Of a stretch of DNA of 64,000 nucleotides, positions 57,901 through 64,000 are shown one piece after another. Position 1 is the stretch's first letter, and every line of letters begins with the position of its first letter. The notes below the pieces were generated by a model. It saw nothing but the letters and a program-made list of their open reading frames with translations. It made no database searches and had not been told where the DNA came from. Origin of the DNA: Hyperoodon ampullatus (Eukaryota; Chordata; Mammalia; Artiodactyla; Ziphiidae); assembly GCA_949752795.1 (NCBI GenBank), contig OX457056.1, positions 182,552,428-182,616,427 on the forward strand, in the 5' to 3' direction. The position numbers and the translations under genes were made by a program.

Positions 57901-60105
57901 TTCGAGGGTGTCTGGTGGCAAGGAGGGTGATGCCAGGGTGTCGGGGGTCCGGCACCCCAGCTGGCTTTAGGGGAGATGTTGAGACGCGTCAGCTATCCCT
58001 CTCCAACATAGCCTAAGCCATCGCCTGGTCAGAATGGAGTTGCAAACAGTCCAGACAGGTTATGTAAATGATAAAGTTAGCTGGTGGCCAGCAGGATGGT
58101 GTGTGCCCTGTCTGAAAGGGCAGCCCCGCTCGGCCCCAGCTCCTGAAACCCAGTGGTGCCCGACCTTCCATTAAAGAGAGCCAGAAATGCCATTGTCACC
58201 CCCAAATCTCCCAAATTTTAAAGGCTGCTAACCAATCCAAATTCTTTTAGAGCAAAAGCCTCCTGCAGCCTTTTGGGTCCCATCGGACTACAGACGGCAC
58301 TAGGTGACTGGGCTCTGGAGCTGAGAGCAAGGGATGTTCAAGGAAGGGAGTGTGCTGGTTCCTCCAAGATAGCCAGGAAAGAGCCAGAAAGCCCCTGGTG
58401 GAACTGTTGGGCACCCCAGGTCTGACACTAGCTCTGTTATCTGCTGGACTCGCCATGTGCCTTCCATAAGTCGCCAAGACCCCACTCTCTCTGCAGGAAA
58501 GTGGAGGATGACAAGCCTATTGAACCCTCCTCGGAGGGCTGCACGGAGAGCCAACGCCCCATAAAGGGGTGGTGAGCCCTCTGCATGCCAGGCGGTACCA
58601 TTCATGCCAACAGAACTCCAACAAGTAGATGCCCATGAAGTCGTGCAAAAGCCTCACAGCTCTATGCATCTGGGTTTCTGGAAGCCTCTGGAAGCTTCTG
58701 GAAGCAGAGCTAGTCTTGGGGAGTTGGAACCCAAACGTCAGATAGTGAACCTGGAGGGGAGATGGTGACTTGCAGAGCTGCTCATCTCAGAGTGTACAGT
58801 CTGGCTCTGTCCCAGCCTCCCAAGGCTCCTGAGCCAGTCCCCGTCCCACTGTGGGTATCTGCTTCCTGCTCTGTGCTCTAAAACCGGACAGGAGAATGCA
58901 AAAGAACTTCCTCTGATGGAGCCGAGGGGTGGGGAGGGGTCTTGACACCCTCCATTCCCCCTAAGGAAGCCAGAGCTCTGACGGGATTGAAGGTACATGA
59001 GCTGGGCAGCACCCCCTTCCCATGGTTGTGAGCTCACCCTCCTCCCCCCTCCCTCTGGAGGCCCGAGGTGACCCTCTGCAGCAAAAGCAATGCCTATAAA
59101 GGGACCTTCACATGTGCAACGATCCAAGAAGCAGCTTTTGCTCCAGACACGGTCATCACGTCACAGCAGTGGCCACTGGAGAGTGACTCTCCAGCCCTTG
59201 GGAGAGAGTAGACAGCTCCGGGCTTTCTAGAGAAACTTCCCCTGCACTGAGTTATTTTTAGCCCCCATCCCATACATCCATTCCAGGCGTGTTAACATCA
59301 CTGGTAAAATTAACCACCCACCTCGGCCAGGTGAAGGTGGCTCCAGCAGGGTGTGTGGGATGAGAGAACAGAAAGTGTCTCACTAAAACTCTGGACTCAG
59401 GTTTCCCTGCAAGTTGGTCCAATGATAATCTCTTGTCAAAAGTAGAAACAGGTTTCTTCACCCTGATGCAAATCATCTCCATGAAAAATGAACTATCATT
59501 AAAAAAAAAAAAGGAGAAATCAACACATGCATGTATTCTGCTTATGAAACAATATTTGTTGGTTTTAGGTAGCTTTTTACCTAATGCTTGGTGATATATT
59601 ATTTGAGAACTTTTTTTCCCACAACTACATTTTTACAGTTTTAAAAAAATTTTTCCATGACTATGTACACATGTTTACATTAATATATAAACTCCATTTT
59701 TTACTTGGTTACTTAACACTCTTCCATCAATATTTCTTCTATTTTAATGTCCTAATTTTTAAGTGTAGCCTTAGTCAACCAAACTCTAAAATTGGACATT
59801 TGTCTCTGATGCTTTGTGTACCTGCCAATATTTGTAGATTTGTTGGCCTCTCTGAAGCCACTTTATATCAGATAACCCTAAGTGAGGTTACGAGACAGAC
59901 TGGAGTCTGAGGGACGGGCCAGGCAGGCCCAGGTGCCACCTCCTCGGCCATGTGTCCCTAGGGACAGTCTCAGGTCTCGCCCTGGCTCCAGCAGACCCTG
60001 CCAGTGTTCTCTGGCTCCCTGCTGAGTCTCTCTCCTTCCCGGGATCTCCCATCTCCCCATCAGCTCGCTCTGACCCTCATTCTCTCCTTCCTGCCGCAGG
60101 GAATT
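57901..60105. other. Unique sequence, no gene recognised
   Basis: A 9-10 bp direct repeat (TCTGGAAGC three times) lies near 58677-58704. Open frames at 58738-59127 and elsewhere lack domains. An AT-rich block at 59480-59830 could be an unrecognised old repeat. Confidence 0.4.
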
Positions 60106-62400
60106 TTCTATTTTTTTAAATTATGGAACATTTCAAATGTATACAAAGGTTCAGAAGATAATGTAACAAATGCCTAACTTCAAAAATCTTGTTTCATATA
60201 CTCCAATCCATTTCCCCATATACTGCATTACTCAGAAATAAGTCCCAGATGTCATATTTCATTCATAAATATTAGTGTAGGTCTTGCTAAATAATAAAGC
60301 TGCTTTTTTCAAATACCATTATCACATCTAAAGCATTAGCAGTAATCCCTGAATATCATCAAATACCCAGGAAGCATTCATATTGGCCAAGTTGTCTTAT
60401 AAATGTTTGCCATGGATGGTTTGTTGGAATTAAGATCAAATGAGGGTCTGTGTATGGCATTTAATCACTGTGTCTCTTTAGTGTCTTTTAATCAATCGGT
60501 CCCACCTACTTTGATTTCAATGGCTTATTTGTTAAAGAGATTGGTCACTTGTCCTATAGAGTTTTCCACACCCCAGATTTTGCTGATTGCTTCCTCATGG
60601 TGTCATTTAACAGTTTCCTCTGTCCCTTTTATTCCTATAATCTGGTCATTAAATCCAGAGTTACAGGCTTGTTCTGATTTAGGTTTGGTTGTTTGTAAGA
60701 ACACTTCATGGGTATTGTGTGTTTTTACAGGAGGCCCTTTGGGGATCATTGTCTTGGTCATTATTTGTCAGGGGTTTGAAAAATGATAACAACCTAGTTC
60801 TACCCTTCCTTCTTTATTAGAGAAACTCTCCTTCATTCGTCACTTGGCTCTTTGGACTATTTGGTATAGTTCATACAGGAAAGTCAGGTGAAGTACTTGA
60901 CCCTGTTCAACTTTTCAGAAGGTTGAAGCTGCTCCCTACATCCTCCAAGGAGACCACAGAGGGTTGTTTAAGTTGTTTTGTTTTGTTTTTTTTCAGAATC
61001 GTTATGAACTCATGAGTTCAAATATATTCAGTGTTTCAATCTATTGTGGATTTTATTTGTACTGATGAAAACTGCTCCATCTGTTGCTGGTGGAAACTCT
61101 TCAAAGTCAGCTCCTTAGTTGTTTTGATATCAATCCAACTATCTTACTTAGGCTGCCTGCCTTTGGTGTGACAAGAGGTTTCAGACTCTTCTTATACATT
61201 TTCTGCTCCGGATAAGAGAATGTTTGTTCTTTTTAACGAGAGTTCATATTCAGAGACCAAAATCTTGGTACAAAGGAGAGTGATAGTTATGATGTTACTG
61301 TTTTTAGGTCTTTTCAGTAGGAAATACTTTTCTATTTTTAAAAGAAAGTATAGGGCTTCCCTGGTGGCGCAGTCGTTGAGAGTCCACCTGCCGATGCAGC
61401 GGACACGGGTTCGTGCCCCGGTCCGGGAAGATCCCACATGCCGCGGAGCAGCTGGGCCCGTGAGCCATGGCCGCTGAGCCTGCGCGTCGGGAGCCTGTGC
61501 TCCGCAACGGGAGAGGCCACAGCAGTGAGAGGCCCGCATACTGCAAAAACAAAAATAAAAATAAATAAAAGTATATCTTGATTTTACAATTTTGTATATT
61601 TGATTTTACACTTTTGTATATTTGATTTTATACAATCTCTTTACTTTATATTGATATCAAATATACAGGTACTGAGTTTTACTTACCATTTTGATTTTAT
61701 ATCTGCAGCTCATTTCTCTAACACTAAAAAAAAATCTTTCTTTCTTATGACATTAACATACTTCCTAGTTCACTTTATCTATATCTATCTACATTTCTGA
61801 GAATGACTTAAGATTTTACTGTACAGTTAATTTTATGTTCAGGTATATCCTACTTATGAATGTTAAAACGAACTAATGTATTTTAAAATCATTTGAAGTA
61901 ATTCCCCTTTGTGAAATTATACCCCCTACATATTAGGTCCATTTGTTTCATTTCGCTGTCAATTTTTAGGGCCTGCCTTTTTTTAACTTTTGGTTTGGTT
62001 TAGTTTGATAATAAGGTAAGGGGCTGACATGGCTCCACGTCAAATCTACCAAACAAGGCAGACCCTGAGAAGTCTAGCTCTTACTCCCATTCCCACACCT
62101 GTGCCCTCCTGTCCCCAGAGGTAACTATTTCAGTTTGGGGTTTATTCTTTTATTGTTTTCCTTTAATATAAGAAAATACATATAAATGCACACACATTTG
62201 TATCTTCTACTGCTTGAGTAAACGGTAACATAACATGAGATACCATGTTTCTCCCTCTTGCCCTGGGAATTGCTCCTTACAAGTATGGAGAGATGCCCTT
62301 TGTACCTTTCTACAGCTGTGTAGTACTCCACTGGGGTGTCTCCTCTCACCACCTCCTCAGCCCCGAGCTCCCAGATTTTACAATCACTGCAGACCTGCTC
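60106..62400 (-). mobile_element. Old L1M 3'-UTR-like sequence, diverged, with a SINE inside
   Basis: Blocks such as ATCATCAAATACCCAGGAAG, TTTTGCTGATTGCTTCCTCA, TGGTGTCATTTAACAGTTTC and, further on, GAGGTAACTATTTCAGTTTG and GCTGTGTAGTACTCCACTGG occur in the order of a long L1M 3' UTR in reverse. Boundaries and subfamily are uncertain, and the segment 61600-62050 is only weakly similar. Confidence 0.5.
61345..61575 (+). mobile_element. CHR-type SINE
   Basis: The body runs 61353-61567 with GGGCTTCCCTGGTGGCGCAG at the head and an AAAACAAAAATAAAAATAAA-type tail. AAAGTATA at 61345-61352 and 61568-61575 is a short candidate target-site duplication. Confidence 0.9.
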
Positions 62401-62529
62401 TTGCCCACCTACCAGCCCTGATATAGGCAAGGCAATCAGAATTATAACAGAATAGCTTCATCGGCCTGTTGTACCCATTCATGTGTAGCTCCCTGTGCTA
62501 GGCACTTGCCTCATCCCCTTTAACATTTG

Positions 62530-62625
62530 CAGCAGTCATCTGAAGTAAGTAGCAAATGCAAGTTTGAAGAAATCAAATCACATGCCCAAGGTCACACAGC
62601 TGCTGATCTGGGAACAGAACCCTTA
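62530..62625 (-). repeat. MIR fragment, reverse strand
   Basis: ACATGCCCAAGGTCACACAG followed by CTGCTGATCTGGGAACAGAA is the reverse-strand MIR core. Confidence 0.75.
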
Positions 62626-62839
62626 CATCTCTGAGGCCAAAATCTACATTCTTGGCTGTTTCGCTTCTCAGACCCTCCTGGCTGTGCCTCCAGAAGTTCT
62701 GTGTGGCTCTGCCAAGCACCAAACAGAGAAGGAGTAGAAATGGATCTACCTGGCATCTGTGACCCACACCAAACGCTTCTGGGAGGCAAGACCTCAGAGA
62801 GGCAGCAGGACAGGATGGGAGCCTGCTTGGGCTGAGCGA

Positions 62840-63035
62840 ATCCCTGAATCCAAGCCCCAGCCTCCTCTTCTCCTGGTTCTGTGACCTTGGGCCATTTATT
62901 TACCTCCTTGTGGCACAGCTCTCTTACCTTTAAAGCTAACTCAGAGATGCAATGAGGATGAAGGGGAGGATGAGTGAGAAGGCACCCAGTAGTGCCTGAG
63001 GCACAGTGAGTGCTCAGTAGATATTTGTTGAATCA
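62840..63035 (+). repeat. MIR
   Basis: CTGGTTCTGTGACCTTGGGC, TTTACCTCCTTGTGGCACAG and a tail of GAGTGCTCAGTAGATATTTG are the MIR signature. Confidence 0.75.
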
Positions 63036-63149
63036 ACTTGAATAGGAAGCAGCTCGTGAGCAGCCGCTCCCAGGGAATCATCTATAGCAACAGTGGAAGG
63101 GCAGAGTCAACCCAGCTCATCCACAGCAGGTGTGTTTTCTTCTCCAGGT

Positions 63150-63275
63150 GTCGTCCTTGGGCCAGCAGCACAAGCATCATCTGGAAACTTGTTAGAAATG
63201 CACATTCTGAGGGAAGGCCCCAGCAATCTGTGCTTTCACCAGACCTCCAGGTGATTCAAGAACCACCAGTCTGAA
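63150..63275. mobile_element. MER5A-like fragment
   Basis: GCACAAGCATCATCTGGAAA, TTGTTAGAAATGCACATTCT and CCTCCAGGTGATTCAAGAAC follow the MER5A pattern. Confidence 0.65.
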
Positions 63276-63530
63276 AAAAGCCCAGCAACCTGAGTCCATA
63301 GTGACAGGGAGATGGGTGAGGTGGTAAGGAGCCTAACCTCCAGAGTGACCCGCTTCATTCACTAGCACATAGTGGGTGCAGAGGAGAACAAGGAAGATAA
63401 AGTTTGAAAGTCTTACTGCAGCTTGCATTCTGGGGAAGATGTAGACAGAGCATAAACCCAGGACCAAAGAACTGAGATGGTTTCTGTGAATGATCAGTGC
63501 CATGAAGGATATAAACAAGGTGGCGTGACA

Positions 63531-63768
63531 GAGGCTGAGGGTCTTCTGTTTGTTTGTTTTTGCAGTATGTGGGCCTCTCACTGTTGTGGCCTCTCCCGTT
63601 GCAGAGCACAGGCTCCGGACGCGCAGGCTCAGCAGCCATGGCTCACGGGCCCAGCTGCTCCGCGGCATGTGGGATCTTCCCGGACCGGGGCACGAACTCG
63701 TGTCCCCTGCATCAGCAGGCGGACTCTCAACCACTGCGCCACCAGGGAAGCCCGAGGCTGAGGGTCTT
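63531..63768 (-). mobile_element. CHR-type SINE, reverse strand, 15-bp target-site duplication
   Basis: GAGGCTGAGGGTCTT is present at 63531-63545 and 63754-63768. The body (63546-63753) is the CHR sequence in reverse, starting with a short T-rich run (TTTGTTTGTTTTT) and ending CACTGCGCCACCAGGGAAGC. The exact duplication indicates a recent insertion. Confidence 0.93.
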
Positions 63769-64000
63769 TAGATGGGATGGTCAGCTCTCTCTGAGGAAGT
63801 GACCCCTGAGCTGCCATTTGAATGGGAAGAAGGAAGCAGCGTGTAAAGATAGGGGCCGAGTGCTCCAAACACAGGGTCAGCCGCTGCAAAGGCCCTGGGG
63901 CAGGACAGAACTGCATACATGAAGAGGAGCAAGGAGGCAAGTGCGGCTGGAGCCAGTGTAAGTCGTGATGCTTACCTTGTTCCTTTTCTGAGGTCAGAAC
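63769..64000. other. Unique sequence at the window end
   Basis: GGGCCGAGTGCTCCAAACAC and following sequence show no exon. A GTAAG-type donor-like string near 63959 is isolated. Confidence 0.35.

Overview
This window is mammalian nuclear DNA, almost certainly cetacean (whale or dolphin). The main evidence is nine copies of tRNA-derived SINEs of the CHR type, recognisable by the head GGGCTTCCCTGGTGGCGCAG, an A box, a B box (GGTTCGTGCCC or GGTTCGAGCCC) and an A-rich tail. There are no ruminant BovB or Bov-tA elements. Old placental repeats (MIR, L2, MER5A-like, MLT1/MST-like LTRs, ancient L1M) fill much of the rest. I found no convincing host exon, rRNA, tRNA gene or CRISPR, so the window reads as intergenic or deep intronic sequence built from layers of retroelements. 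Nearly all other open reading frames are by-products of SINE and L1 sequence.

Layout. 1-6.9 kb is mostly unique sequence with one young SINE, a MaLR-like LTR, L2 and MIRs. 7-11.1 kb is an ancient L1 with a reverse-strand L1 piece inside it, followed by a SINE. 11.5-18.5 kb is mostly unique with one SINE and MIR or L2 traces. 18.5-21.4 kb is degenerate L1 carrying a long CHR SINE. 21.4-30.6 kb is mostly unique, with two SINEs, two MaLR-like LTRs, MIRs, an L1 3' end and an unusual 104-bp inverted repeat. 30.6-31.7 kb is a three-layer nest (L2, then L1, then SINE). 34.5-38.5 kb is an ancient L1 3' end interrupted by two later L1 insertions.

40.3-53.97 kb is the centrepiece. An old, broken plus-strand L1 has been split by a full-length minus-strand L1 of about 7.9 kb (43147-51027). 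The younger element has an exact 15-bp target-site duplication, an A-rich tail, an open ORF2 of 1296 codons and an open ORF1 of 304 codons. All the endonuclease and reverse-transcriptase catalytic residues I can recognise are present. Its 5' UTR is very long (about 2.7 kb) and contains a polypurine minisatellite, a 75-bp tandem repeat, a CGG-rich CpG island and a YY1-like site next to the 5' end. It looks retrotransposition-competent by sequence. 54-64 kb is unique sequence with MER5A-like elements, MIRs, an L1 3' end, L1M 3'-UTR-like sequence and two SINEs.

In the young L1, ORF1 (RNA-binding chaperone) and ORF2 (endonuclease plus reverse transcriptase) would work together on the element's own RNA, and the same machinery is presumed to have mobilised the CHR SINEs in trans. 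Repeat family names come from memory of consensus sequences; no database search was run.
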